A stretch of DNA of 64,000 nt, taken from contig OZ022261.1 in NCBI GenBank assembly GCA_963978905.1, positions 36,722,130-36,786,129 of the forward strand, read 5' to 3'. The notes beneath the pieces were generated by a model. That model was not told where the DNA came from. It ran no database searches and saw nothing but the letters and a program-made list of their open reading frames with translations. The stretch is from Trichostrongylus colubriformis (lineage: Eukaryota > Nematoda > Chromadorea > Rhabditida > Trichostrongylidae). Of the stretch, positions 9,381-21,235 are shown piece after piece; positions within the stretch are counted from its first letter, which is position 1; every line of letters begins with the position of its first letter. A program made the position numbers and the translations under genes.

Positions 9381-11985
9381 TCGGTTTGCTTTTACAGAAA
9401 GATGAATTTTCAAACTGGGAGAAATCAAGTCATAGCCTTCCACACCCACCCACTTTTCATCTCAGTATTCGCGCCCCTGCTTACCGTGTGCCCCAACCGA
9501 CACCAGGTAAACACGAGTATGCTTTGATATGAGAATGATTCATTTCAAATCCATTTGAAGATTTCATGTACCAGTTCCTCTAGGGCTGTACAAATTGCTA
9601 TTTGACTGTAACAAATGTTGCCGCTTCCCGTCAGAATTAGCTGCAGCAGCAGGGTGAGCTACGAGGGACAACAAGCACGTATAATCGAGTTTTCGTGAGA
9701 AACATCTCCATGTGACAAAATCCAATTACATACAAAATCCCGAACACATATCAGTACCAAATGGCAATGACAAACTTTCCTATCTGTCTAATATCAAAAG
9801 TGCAAGAAATATTAAGTGAGGGATGCTCGAGCATTCGTCTACCACTTAACAGTTATCAGTGTCAGTACCCAACCTTAGCTACACTAGCTTACATATTGGG
9901 CATGTCCACTCACGCTTAGCTAACCTAATGGAAATACTCACTGAGGCTTTATTTTTCACAAAAAAGCCTGACATTTCCTATTCAGTGAAAATGGTCTTCG
10001 AAAAAACTACAATATGTTTGCCGATTAATCGATACCGTGCGACATGTTAATCATTCGCAAACCGTCGCACAGTCATGACTTGGCTTATGGTGGATGGAAT
10101 GGAAGGATTCGTCGCTGTGCGATGAGACCAGCATATATAAACTATCAACTTACGATAAGTAGGTAGCCAGTTTTTCATGGAAGCTTGCAGAAAATTCCTT
10201 TTTTGCCTTTCAACACCTTATTCGCTGCTATGATTCAACGTGTCATTTTTCATACCTCAAGCCCCTCCCCTCCGTAGGGTTTTTAGTGGTAATGGCACGT
10301 TGTGATTCTTGGAAACGAAGGAACCTGGGAGCCAAAAAAAAAACGGAATACTCAAGGGCACCACCCAATATGAATCCCCTCAGGTACCTAGAGTGAACAG
10401 ACCTCAGCAAGGTTGTGAACGAGAGTGACGAGTTCGGATTTTGCCGTGTTGAGGTGACACGTCACGTTCGCTCGGAATAAGCTCCCGATCCTGTTCCTGC
10501 AGTTGGGCTCCCACGGAGTTTAGTGACAGAGTGAGGTCTGCTCTTAATTTTGGGAATAAAATACCTCATCAGAAGTTGCTAAAATTCGACTAAAGCAGAG
10601 TTGAAAATGGAGGGAAAAACTCTTCTTTTGGCTCCTCCCCCCTATATTTACATAGGAAAGATCCATCAATCATGTGTCTCGTACTTGGCCCCGACCCTTT
10701 AAACCATGTAATTAGGGTCCATTTGACGTTATTTCACAAATCATTTTTTTAGCAGATAGATAAGGTCCCCGTTCCTATTCACTACCTCTCCTTACCAATT
10801 CACCTTTCTCCCGAATTTGGAGAAAGAGTGGCACGACTTCTTGACAGGTCGGGGCTAAATACGAGACGCATGATTGATTGTTTTTCCCTGAAACAGGACA
10901 TAGAGATTTGATGATTGCCGGATAAACGAATTTTCATCGACCTACCACTTCACCAGCCTCGAAATCGGGCCCCGCGCGTTCATGTACAATGGGGGTCGTA
11001 CTCAAAAACAATTCATAGGGAGTACAAATTTCTTGCTCACGCTGAGAGGGTAATGAGGAGCTCCGAGCACTGTTCTTCACCATAAAAAGGATACCAATAA
11101 ATTTTTACACCGAGAAATTGGTTAACCCATTCCGGAGCACCTTCCTCTGAGTCTTGGGCAAGAATCACATTCCCAGGTTTGCATTAGTATCTTAGCACCT
11201 TTCACCACTGACAACATAATACTAGAACAGACACGCAAAAAGAAGCCCAAAGAACAAAAAAAACGAATCAATGAAGTAAGTGTGGTGTAGCTTCATATAT
11301 AAGTGACCCCCCATAGGTGTTAATGGAAAGTGCGGGTGCGAAACGCGTCGCGCATTTCATTCCACATATCCATTCCATACTAACCTCATTAACAGGTCCT
11401 GTTAAAACATTTTCTACTCCCACCTCAAATTTTCTATTTCTTTTGTAATGCTGCATGCGAGCTGATTTTTGGCCGTACGAAGAAATGCATGCGAACTGGA
11501 ACGTGGAATTTAGCCTAACAATAAGCATTGGGGCAGGAACATTTCACAGACGGGCGATCATCAGTTGGAGGCATTTCAAGTTAAAAACATCCTGATGAGA
11601 ATGAAACATGTTATACTCATATTTTAAAGACTCGTAATGAAATTAATCTCCTACTGTAATTTTAAATGCGATTTGCATGCGACCCCCATAATACATGAGC
11701 CCTGTTCTGGGACATACAAAAATTGTATCTACGTGTTCGCAGAGCAGCTAAATCTCTTTCGGATGATGGTATATAACATACTGTACAATTTGTGACTTTA
11801 TAGGAAAAATTTGCTCCATGGAAGAAGCGGCATCACAGAATGACTTATTACTGCGAAAACAACTGATATAATGCGATTACGAAGGTGAGAAGGGTGTTTC
11901 ACGGGAGGTAGGCAGTGGCGTAAATCTCGTTGACTGATAAGATTTGAAAAGTGCTTAATGATCCTGACAGCATCGCACATCAAAT
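9381..11985. other. Long stretch without recognised gene
   Basis: Only weak inverted repeats are visible. One pairs caatcatgtgtctcgtactt (about 10668) with the inverse of gctaaatacgagacgcatga (about 10854). Another pairs gaacagacctcagcaagg (about 10395) with gagtgaggtctgctctt (about 10530). The minus-strand ORF 11268-11528 has no domain I recognise. Confidence 0.4.
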
Positions 11986-12207
11986 GGGTCAATTAAAATG
12001 AGAGGGGGGGGGAGAGACGCAGCGCTTCACTAAGTCGGAGCTCCTTCCTTACCTGGGCTTAGGTTGAAGTTCAGCTCATATACCCTCCTCCTACTGAAAA
12101 AGCATCTGCCAAAGCATCTGTCTCATCTGCTTTAGCTAAAGCCTAGGGAGGGAAAGGAGTTCGACGTCGGTGAAATTTTTGCGTCTCCCGCCCACTCTGT
12201 ATGACCC
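11986..12207. repeat. GGGTCA / G-run MITE, copy 1
   Basis: The ends gggtcaattaaaatga and gagtgggcgggagacgc (inverse strand) enclose a palindrome-like interior with gcatctgccaaagcatctgt and tagctaaagcctaggg. The same plan is seen at 55832-56052, which has better preserved G and C runs next to gagacgc. About 220 bp, no coding capacity. The target duplication is unclear. Confidence 0.7.
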
Positions 12208-14463
12208 AAAACTTGTTGATACTAGCCAAAATTACACGACACGAGTTAAAATAAACGAATCGAACAAGATAAAAACAGAGAGAGAAGTAGAGGAAATGAG
12301 AAGAAAATGACCAGGTGCCCAAAAGGAGCATAGCGGTAGATCAGTACCCTGCTTAACATATTGATATTTTTGACCTATACATAATAGAGCGTACTTAGAG
12401 GGTCCGAGGGTCCTTGCATATGCTACAGTCGAGTCACATTCATTACAATCTTAATAATTTAATTAACAGTGATTTCGCTTCAAATAAAAAACATGCAGAA
12501 ATGAAGGAAAGCAATTTGCAAGAACCGGCCCTTCTTTAAGAAATTGAGATGGATCGAAATCTTATTCACTGAGCTCAACACTCAGCTTCTGCTCTACAGC
12601 TTACCGAATACTCCCAAGATTATGCGTAGTAAAAAAGTGAGGCCCGCCAACTCGGTTCGCTATGTGCAAAAATCTAATAATCTTTATAAACGTCGGGTAA
12701 TGTCCATCGAGTGGGAAGCCATAAATAGTTTTCTCTAAAAATTCAGCATTGACGTCAGTGGCACCAGCCAAGTTAGAAGTCTGTGACAAATGCTCACAGT
12801 AGAGTGACACGACTGTTCAGGTAGGCGATGAAGAGCCCGCTCCCCCTAAAAGGATAAATCGAATAAAATCACTGATTTATTTGACATCTATATGAGCGGG
12901 GCAGTAATGCTCTCAGCGGAATCGGCGTTCTCCTCGATCAGAAACACGCAGAAAGATGCAATGTGCAATATGCAATATGTATGCATTTAAACCACGTTAA
13001 ACACACATAATCCGCCGTAGTTTGGACCAGGGCCCAACCTTGATTGGCTGCCACCCTCTTCGCTCCGAAATTTAAAATCTCACAACATTAAAGAATTATC
13101 ACTACCCTATGATGCCATGGGTGCAGGAGGAACCGATGCAGCGTCGCGCCCCGCCTTTCTTGGCTCGCTCGCTCACCGCGCTCATGTTGAGAAGGGGCTT
13201 CTATCGCAGCTGTGGCTCCTCTTGCACCACATCCAGGTACTTTCCAGACAAACCGTGCGTAGGCTGAATTCCAGTGATGATTCCGTTTTTTGAAAAAGGT
13301 AATAAAATGAGTAGGCGTTGGAGAGCGACATTTGTTGATTATTTATCGAATAAGCTTTTCTTTTACTTACTTCAGCTGTATCTAGGGGGTTTGTGGTTAT
13401 CATTAACCTTTCTTTAATAAAAGCACGTCCTGCATTTAGTAGTCATATGAGTTGAATGCGCAAAAGCAGATAAATCATAAGTAATATAAGAGGAAACTCC
13501 CTTCATCAGTGACCATGTCAAGGCCTGAGGCGACAGTTCCTTCAATGCGATCTCTTCCCACCCTTGCACCTTCATATACGCCCTTTCCAATTGAACTAGA
13601 GATAAAAGTACGACATTCTGGTGACATGTATCATAGTCTCTTTTATAGCGTTTTTACATGAGCACTCAATCATATAGGACCCCAAGATCGGCTCATAAAA
13701 TGTTCCACAAAATAGAAAAAAGCTACAGGTGATTGTGTTAAAAGAGCACTAAAAGTGAGCTCTGAATTCGATAGCTTCGCTAGTGAAGTGGCTGGCAATG
13801 AGGATCGCTTGGAGACAACTTGACTATCCAAACAGATATTAGGGGATATGAGTGTTTCGCACCCAAGGTCAACGAGAACCGTCCATTGATCTCGAGAATT
13901 GCGACGCTGGCCGCTTGCGGTAGCTACAACGCGGACTCGGGGAACTGTTGCCCCCGAAGGTTTCCATGCAACGTTTGAATGTTATGCATGCATATAATGC
14001 ACATTGCTTTCCCATGCTCAGCTATGCCGAATAAATGGTTGGACGCTTGAATCACAGCCGATGATTAGACAGGTGCCGGGCGGAGCCCGCGATCGAATTT
14101 CGGCATTTTGGAGCGAATGTTTTTCTAACAACTTTCATATGATTCACTGCTTAAGTATAGGCGCAGACGTCGCTCATCAATGCTTCCAGATCATTATTAC
14201 GATCGTCACATGCCATCATGGTACGTTCTCTTTATGAAGTACAAAAAAAGAAAGGGGTACAAACTGCTGTAGCATTAATGAGCTTGATCTTGCGCTTCGC
14301 CGCTAACGATCAATACCAGCCGCGACTTGTCACTTTTGACCACAGCCAATCAATTTAATGCAGTCACCTTATGTTGCTCAAAGGATCAAAAGCGACAACT
14401 GCATGGTGTCCTGGGGTAAAACTGAGCAAATACTGTCGTGGGCAAGCCAGGTTTGGTCACAGA
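12208..14463. other. Long stretch without recognised gene
   Basis: AT-rich, with short ORFs only (for example 12544-12738 + and 13182-13403 -). No domain, clear exon or repeat family was recognised. Confidence 0.4.
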
Positions 14464-14529
14464 TGGGGCTTAACCCCGTGAAAATGCCCTCAAGCTTTGC
14501 TCCTATCCATTGCGCTATGCCGGCCCCAC
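14464..14529 (-). other. tRNA-like or SINE-like remnant
   Basis: On the minus strand, ggccggcatagcgcaatgga followed by taggagc resembles a tRNA D-arm (internal promoter box A, TAGCGCAATGG). About 40 bases further on, ggggttaagcccc could be a decayed T-arm. The cloverleaf is not convincing, so at best this is a pseudo-tRNA or the head of a short interspersed element. Confidence 0.22.
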
Positions 14530-14573
14530 CGCAACTTCCCTACGCTTCCTACTGTATCAGCTTTTTGTCATAG

Positions 14574-14667
14574 ACCATCCGTACTGGATGGCGCTCTTCA
14601 CAGGAATTGATGACTTCTAAACCATCCGTATGGACAGCGCTCTTCAGCAAGAATTGATGACTTCTAA
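14574..14667 (+). repeat. 47-bp tandem duplication
   Basis: Two head-to-tail copies, 14574-14620 and 14621-14667, begin accatccgta and end gaattgatgacttctaa. They differ at a few positions around the middle (ctggatggcgc versus tggacagcgc). Confidence 0.9.
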
Positions 14668-15331
14668 TTAAAATACAAAATAAGGTTATTTCCGCACGAG
14701 CTCACGGCTCATCTGTTTTCGGGGGCTAGGGATCCGGCCAGGCACCACATTCTCACACGATACCGTAGCAGAGGAATATGATGAATGTATTAGGGAGATA
14801 TAAATGGAGCGGTGCATGGGCTCGACGTGGTGCTCAGTCGTAATCATGGAGCCGGAAGCAATTCAACGGCAATATTGCACGATATTTGAGTCGCTACCTC
14901 ATTTTCACCGACATGAAAAATGGCGCCCGCACCCTCTCCCCCCCCCCTCTCCTCCCCTCCGCCCGTTAAACTCACCACCAGAGATTCAGTGGATTAAAAA
15001 GCTCAGCCATTAAATAAGGCACAGGTAAAATTGTGGCTGCAAGCGGTTCTGACTATGATCAGCATGAGGATTACAAAAGGCAATGGCAGTCAGAGATGAG
15101 CATCCAAAAATCCATAATAATAATCTAAAATCTATAATAATTGAAAAAGCTTTAAGATTGACACGAACTCGTTTCCCAACAAAAATTGCAATAATCTTTG
15201 AACGGGCAAAGAGCAAACATCATCCTTCTGTTGTCAACAGAAGGTGAAGTCAAGTAATTGCTCTGTAAGCCTTCTCTCAGCCCAAAAATTGTCTCATTGC
15301 ATATCTTAGTCTCATTTCCAGTATCCAACTA
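14668..15331. other. No gene recognised
   Basis: Contains a C-rich stretch near 14938-14963 and short AT-rich repeats near 15110-15145 (ccataataataatctaaaat type). No coding signal. Confidence 0.4.
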
Positions 15332-15333
15332 TA

Positions 15334-16656
15334 CAGTTAGTGCCGTAAGAGTGTTAAAAATCGCGCGAAAACGCGTTTTCGCGTTTTTAATGGTTTTTTC
15401 ACCATAAATCGGTTGCTATTGATTATTTTTACTGAACATACATATATTTTATCAGCTCGTCGAGCTCTACAAGATGGTACCAAAAGTTTTTGGCTTTCTC
15501 AAATTCGGTACTTGGCCATTTTTTCACATTCTGAAAAGTTTGAGGGAAAATTTCTTCGAAATTTGATGAACTGGCAGCGAAGTCTTCTCACATCCCTAAT
15601 CTAAGTCCACAGCTGGGTGGGAATTTCAGAGTTACACTCATTTCAGACGAACCCCTGTTCCTTGTGTGGCCCTAAACAGTGCCTCCGTGTATATGCTGTT
15701 GAAAAAGCCATCTCTTAACTCTTTTTCAGCCGCAGATTCCCCATTGAAATGTACACCGTTCGATTCCCCAGGAAAAATGCTATCGAATGATATATAAAAA
15801 CCTTGGTGTTCCTAAAATTCTTATTTTCCTCCTTTCCGGCCTTTTCCTTTTGTCAATCAACTTATCAAGCTCTAGTCCGCCGCATCGATCGACGTGCATG
15901 GCCATGGAAAAGCTGTGGCGCCATCGTGACGGCCCCGCGCTATCCACGTGCACGGCCGTGGCAAAGTGCTCGGCTGGGAGGGGGAGTGGTCACGATCGTT
16001 GGCACCGTCGGAGCGCCGAGCACTTTCCCACGGCCGTGCACGTGGATAGCGCGGGGCCGTCACGATGGCGCCACAGCTTTCCCATGGCCATGCACGTCGA
16101 TCGATGCGGCGGACTAGAGCTTGAGAAGTTGATTGACAAAAGGAAAAGGCCGGAAATGAGGAAAATAAGAATTTTAGGGAACACCAAGGTTTTTATATAT
16201 CATTCGGTAGCATTTTCCTGGGGAATCGAACGGTGTACATTTCAATGAGGAGTCTGCGCTGAAAATGAGTTAAGAGATGGTTTTTTCAACAGCATATACA
16301 CGGACGCACTGTTTAGGGCCACACCAAGGAGCAGGAGTTCGTCTGAATGAGTGAAGCTCTGAAATTCATACACAGCTGTGAACTTAGATCAGGGATGTGA
16401 GAAGACTTCGCTGCCAGTTCATTAAATTTCGGAGAAATTTTCTCCAAACTTTTTAGAATGTGAAAAAATGGCCAAGTACCGAACTAGAGAAAGCCAAAAA
16501 CTTTTGGTACCATCTTGTAGAGCTTGACGAGCTGATTCTAAAACATATATATGTTCAGCAAAAATAATCAATATCAATCGATTTATGGTGAAAAAACGAT
16601 AAAAAACGCGAAAACGCGTTTTCGCGCGATTTTTAACACTCTTACGGCACTAACTG
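15334..16656. mobile_element. 1.3-kb near-perfect palindrome with Tc1/mariner-like ends
   Basis: The element begins cagttagtgccgtaagagtg and ends with its exact inverse, flanked on both sides by TA (15332-15333 and 16657-16658). The two arms, each about 640 bp, are near-identical inverses along their whole length and meet around 15990-16010 in a short asymmetric centre (gggagggggagtggtcac). CAGT ends with a TA target fit the Tc1/mariner superfamily. There is no transposase; ORFs 15787-16248 (+) and 15872-16187 (-) are the same arm read twice. Partial ends of the family occur at 28990-29095 and 41279-41372. The arm similarity suggests a fairly recent inverted duplication or strong homogenisation. 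Confidence 0.85.
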
Positions 16657-16658
16657 TA

Positions 16659-17971
16659 CATGGCAGGTGGTTCGGATCAGGATCCTTGGCACAGTTCCGC
16701 TCTACGTTTAGAAACTCGCATTATTGATCAGGATCAGCTATCGTCCTAAAAAATGGGAAACTTCATTCCCGTGAATACTAGCGCATTATTATCTCTGATG
16801 GAGTAAAGCGCCATGTTTTCTGTAATTGGGCTTAAATAGAATATGGTTGTTGATGCAAAAATCGTGAAATATTAAAGCTAAAGCTTACAGATTTGATACT
16901 CACATCCAGTTTTCAGAATCCGGAAGGAGTAGCTTTGGCCAGTTATGGAATGTGAAGGCCAAGGCGCTAAGTAGTGCAATAGTAGAGCAAGGACGGGTGA
17001 AACGGCCAAAAACGCAAGAAGTAGTACCCCCCCCCCTACTGATTCCTTCACTTTTCCTTCTCTGCATCATAAGCCCTTGAGGGGCAAATGCAGATGGCAA
17101 GGGGCCATGCTCGCCAGGCGCGAACTTTAACCCGCTCGCTCAACTAATCGGCCACTGAAGTGCTGCAACTCCAAGTGCAGCGCCAGGAGATCGCGATAAA
17201 GACCTCAAAAGCTGGCGTCTCAACACGAGTTGTGCCACTGATTATTTCTTCGATTTCTTGTGATCATTTACGGAAGTCACCTTTCTCACTTTGAATGGGC
17301 TATGGACTACCGCACCGGGTGTGTGTCACTGAAGGAATGGATGATCTTTTGGCACAGCTAATTGTAAAAACAAAACTTGCTTTATAAAGCTGAGCTTTAA
17401 AGACTTCCTGATCAGAGGTCTCGGTCGCACACGGGCAAAAGGGAGAGGCCAATTCGGGCAAGTTTCTTTCTGACCCAAAAGAGTGAAAGTTTTCATGGAC
17501 GTACTGAAGAAGGGGCGAGAGGCCGAATGTAGTGAAGGAAGCCTATTGCACCACACCCAGGCCTCCACATCTGAACTTCTAAGTTTGAAAGTATTCGAGT
17601 TCGTTGAGTAACTGGATACTTGACCATTATTTTTGAAACAGTGCATGTCAATAAAGTCTGAGTTTTCAAGTGCGTTGAATATCTCAGGCGTCTATTCATC
17701 CAAATATTTTCCCAGCCATGGCACGTATAATATATAATAGAACGGGTAATCCCAGAGGCATGGTAAAGAACAACGCCACGGGTAATTTTGGATGGAATAT
17801 GAAAGTGAAGATGCGAAGCAGTATGTGGAGAAAGAACGGCATAGTATGGTCTGAAACTTGAGAAATAAGCCCTTCTTCACGTTCTTTCAACACGAGTTTC
17901 CACAATGATCATTCCTCTGACACTCTTCGAACTTTGAATCCCACTTAGAGAAGTGACTCCCTAAATCTAAA
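16659..17971. other. No gene recognised
   Basis: Contains a C10 run at 17027-17036. Minus-strand ORFs 16900-17100, 17326-17646 and 17692-17905 have no recognisable domain. Confidence 0.4.
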
Positions 17972-18655
17972 TTCCTCCATCAGATCAGTAGTTTATTTTC
18001 TTGGCGCGACGAGGTCCTTGGATAATTGCCGAGGATGCACCCTTGTTGCGGCCGCACGGTGCACCCACACGGTGATGTGCCTGCTTGGACAACCAAACCA
18101 CGGGTGTGTACCCTTATGTCAGGACTTCACACGACGACGAGCGGCGTGCGACGCAGTGTGAGCGTCACGAAAGCTGGGTCTTAAAACGATTACAAGGTAA
18201 TGTTGGGGGCGCGATACGCAGTTGACTTGTAATCGCTTCGGGACACCAACAACATGGCGCTTTTAGCTTGTCCGCATTGCTTCGCTTGCGACATGCCGCG
18301 GTGCGAAATCCTGACATAAGGGCACACACCCCCAAACCACGCCCACCTAACCGAATCACACCTGACCTCAGACGAACAGAGTGGAAGCGGCTTTCATTGT
18401 CAAAGTGGCTGTTCATCGAATTATCTTCTCTTATCCCAAGGTTCCTTCCTCACGTGAGCGCCACGTTGTATATTCGTTCGTCTAAGGCCATGCATGACGT
18501 GGTTGGGTGGGCGTGGTTTGGTTGTGTTCAAGCAGGCACAGCACCGTAAGGGGCACCGTGCGCAGCCACAATAAAGGTGCAATCTGAGCAGGTATCCATG
18601 GACCTACTCTCCCCAAGAAATTAAGCCACTAATCTAATTTTTGCATGATGTGCCT
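17972..18655. repeat. NotI-site foldback family, copy B, interrupted
   Basis: Left part 17972-18101 has gaggtccttggataattgcc and ttgttgcggccgcacggtgc. Right part 18332-18655 has the inverse, ending caagaaattaagccactaat. The two halves are separated by a 230-bp TIR element plus its target duplication. Removing that insertion restores a continuous foldback of the size of copies A and C. Confidence 0.85.
18102..18331. mobile_element. Mutator-like MITE with 9-bp target duplication
   Basis: The ends are gggtgtgtacccttatgtca and the inverse of gacataagggcacacaccc, differing at one position. The direct repeat ccaaaccac flanks the element exactly (18093-18101 and 18332-18340). A 9-bp duplication is typical of Mutator-like elements. 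The interior is itself an inverted repeat that includes the dispersed GCGAGCT..GCGCC..TTGGGTCC motif (for example ttaaaacgattacaaggtaa / acttgtaatcgcttcgg). It is nested in a NotI-site foldback, so it inserted later than that element. Confidence 0.88.
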
Positions 18656-19373
18656 TTGAAGGCTGTGATAGGGTAATGTGGATGAGAACTCGTAATGTAA
18701 GTTATCCAAGGAAAAGCTACGGCCTCAGAAGACTTTATATGGCAAATTTCAGGTAAGAGGAGCGTCTCCGAGTTTTGACGGAGGCATCTTTTTTCGAGAA
18801 CTACCGAAATTTTTGTCCCCCCCCCCCTTCCCGCCTCATTTAATTATCCCTATCACTGCCTTAAAGGCATGATATGTCCTGTGCTACCCTTACAAGGGCA
18901 ATGTGTCTTCCTGGGCATGCAAAAGAAGAGGTGTGCAAAATTATTTACTTAAGTTCTGCAAGCTCAGCGCATTGCGGTAGGCTACAAAGGTGAGAGTTCT
19001 TGGTTGTTGACGATCGCACTCATCTCAACTGCTCACAAGTTGACGTTGGAGTGGGAGTTTCGGTGTTATCTCTTCGGGGCAAACCTCGCACTTCTCCGAA
19101 CGAGCGCCGCAATTCCTGAGTACCACTCATTGAGAAAAACTTCACATAGTCCAGGGTGGAGCCCGGAGCTCTTTGATACATTAAACGCCTGAAAGTGTTA
19201 CTCAGGAAGGAAGCAAACAGGGGTGCATCGGAGGGCACCTGGGAGTAAGTTGAACAAGCAGCAACCAGTAGCTGCATTGGGTCCGAAAAATGGCTACTCT
19301 GATACTACTTTCTCTGAATCAATGAGGAGTCCAAACACAAAGTAGGTGCCGCCTCACGACTTTCTCCTCTAGA
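18656..19373. other. No gene recognised
   Basis: Contains a C11 run (18817-18827). The ORFs at 19004-19277 on both strands have no recognisable domain. Confidence 0.4.
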
Positions 19374-19813
19374 AGAATCGTTCACGGAAAAATGAGTTTC
19401 TTTGTTACCCATATAATTATGTATTGCTTAATAAGGGACGCATGCAACGTTCCGCTCAAAAAAAGGAGAATTTGGCTAAGATACAGCTCTCCGAATTCTC
19501 GGCCGGGTGAATGGAGCCTACGAGCAAAGGCCCCCGTCCAGTCGTCCGCCGCTGTTGGGGACAGAGATTGGGACATTTTACGTAACATTCGGTTCTGCGT
19601 CGTCTCCGACCGCGGTGGACGACATGCGTCTCCGACCGCGGTGGACGACGGGGTAGACGCTCGGAGGCCCCGCCCACCCAGCCGGGACTTTGTGGTACAG
19701 TATCTTGGCCGGATTCACATTTTTTCGCGTGAAGCTTTGCTTGCGGCCCACATTAGGCAAATACAACATGAACATATGAGTAACAGAAAAACTCATTTTC
19801 TCGTGGAGGATTC
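19374..19813. repeat. ATCGTNCACGGAAAAA foldback, copy 1
   Basis: The left end gaatcgttcacggaaaaatg and the right end ctcattttctcgtggaggattc mirror each other. The inner arms ggctaagatacagctctccg and tggtacagtatcttggccgg also pair. The GC-rich centre has its own short duplication (cgtctccgaccgcggtggac, twice, at about 19596 and 19627). Related copies lie at 41379-41795 and 61091-61514. Its ORFs (19392-19832 +, 19578-19874 -) are readings of the arms. Confidence 0.8.
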
Positions 19814-20687
19814 CTTTAAAAAAGGGAGTTGAGCGGAATAAAGCACAGCTCCCATAAATTACATTCGAAGACATAGCACGCGATAACTAGAGTAGTCGAT
19901 TTCCGGGTTGCTAGATCGCTGTATAACTGGAGAGCCTGTACCCATAGTGCCGCCTGACACGCTGTCGTCAAGGCGCTAATAGTAGGGCCGCTGAACCAGC
20001 GACTAGGCTACAGACCACACTTCCCGTAGAACGTCGCGAGTAAAAGCACTGGCAACCACGTGGTCTGCGTCCTTGATTGTCTATAGTACGAGCATTATCC
20101 TTGCCCATGATATGCTTCAGTAGGTGATGAGCAGAAGCGCGAAATGAAAGCGTGAGAGATGTGAGGCTCCTTGTTCTCCACATCCCCCGCATCACGAACA
20201 AGAAGACTATGCTGAGCTCGAGACATGTATGATCCATATGTAAGATATGATTGTAATAAGAGGAAAAACATGAGAAATATTGCCATACGTTAGTTGAGGT
20301 TCTGACGTGCTTGCTTCCGTTCCATGATGAATTAGAATTGAGGACTCTCCGCACACATGTGCTACAAATGAGAAAAAGCTGAAATGAAAGGCGGTGCACA
20401 TATTGTAATTGTGGGATCAGTTGCGCTTAGTCATAAGCGGTTGGGCGGTTTCCTCATTCTTTTACTCAGCACATTTTTTAGTCTATTTCATAAACTCGCG
20501 TACTAAACATCTCAGTGACTTTCTTTTACTAAATGGTGGGAAATAGCTCCAAGCAATCTGTGACCAGATCGGTGAAGTCCACACAACCTTGGGCTTTATC
20601 CGACACTGTAGATCTCCCAAGTCGTTATATAAGGAGTCCCTACTTCCGATAAAAGGTGTGCATACTTAGAACAAATTTTGCGCGCGC
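19814..20687. other. No gene recognised
   Basis: A minus-strand frame around 20095-20286 has amino-acid composition that could be exonic, but I could not find matching splice sites or neighbours and do not call it. Confidence 0.35.
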
Positions 20688-21235
20688 CGCAGCGTGCGAT
20701 GCAATGCGTACGAGCTAGGTGCGCCGTGCGTACCTGGGTCCTGGATCGATTACCTTGCCGCGCCGTAATTCAGGCGTACATATGAAATGGCAATCGCTAT
20801 AGGACCCAAATAAGAACAGAAGTCAAATGCCTGGCTATGTATAGAGAAACTAATCAGTCCCGAGTGCTAGGCCATTGTTGTTTCATGCTTGCATTTCCAA
20901 TTTTATAATAGGCAATGATAAGAATGTAATATAGCTTCAGAGTGTTCGGCTGTCTCCGCTGCTGAATGCAAAGTATCGATGAGTCACAATTTATTATGAT
21001 ATTATGCTGAAGGCGTTGACTGGCACGATTCGGCCGTATATGCCCTTATTCACTGTCGCTCATGGTACATGCCTGTACAATCTCGTCACAGCTATTATGA
21101 TGCTAGCAAGGATGAGGGTTGTGGAACAGGGGGTGCGTTATGCCTTGAATACGCAGGGCACAGTAATCGCTTCAGGGTCCAACTACATGGCTCGCAGACA
21201 TCGCCTTCCAAGCTGCACGGCGCTTTACGACTCCT
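20688..21235. repeat. Dispersed GCGAGCT..TTGGGTCC motif in inverted pair
   Basis: The left arm gatgcaatgcgtacgagcta, then gtacctgggtcctggatcga, is mirrored by the right arm taatcgcttcagggtccaac, then tacatggctcgcagacatcg. The arms flank about 430 bp of unrecognised sequence. The same motif occurs at 18150-18290, 46600-46660, 55455-56825 and 60318-60480. ORF 21004-21300 (+) partly reads the right arm. Confidence 0.5.

Noticed and set aside
14464..14529. Functional tRNA gene
   Set aside because: Only the box A-like part is convincing; acceptor and anticodon stems do not form.
15787..16248. 153-residue ORF with hydrophobic start, resembling a signal-peptide protein
   Set aside because: It lies inside the 1.3-kb palindrome and the same peptide appears on the opposite strand; no other coding evidence.
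19392..19832. 146-residue ORF as a coding gene
   Set aside because: It spans both arms and the centre of a foldback with copies at 41379 and 61091, where the frame is not kept.
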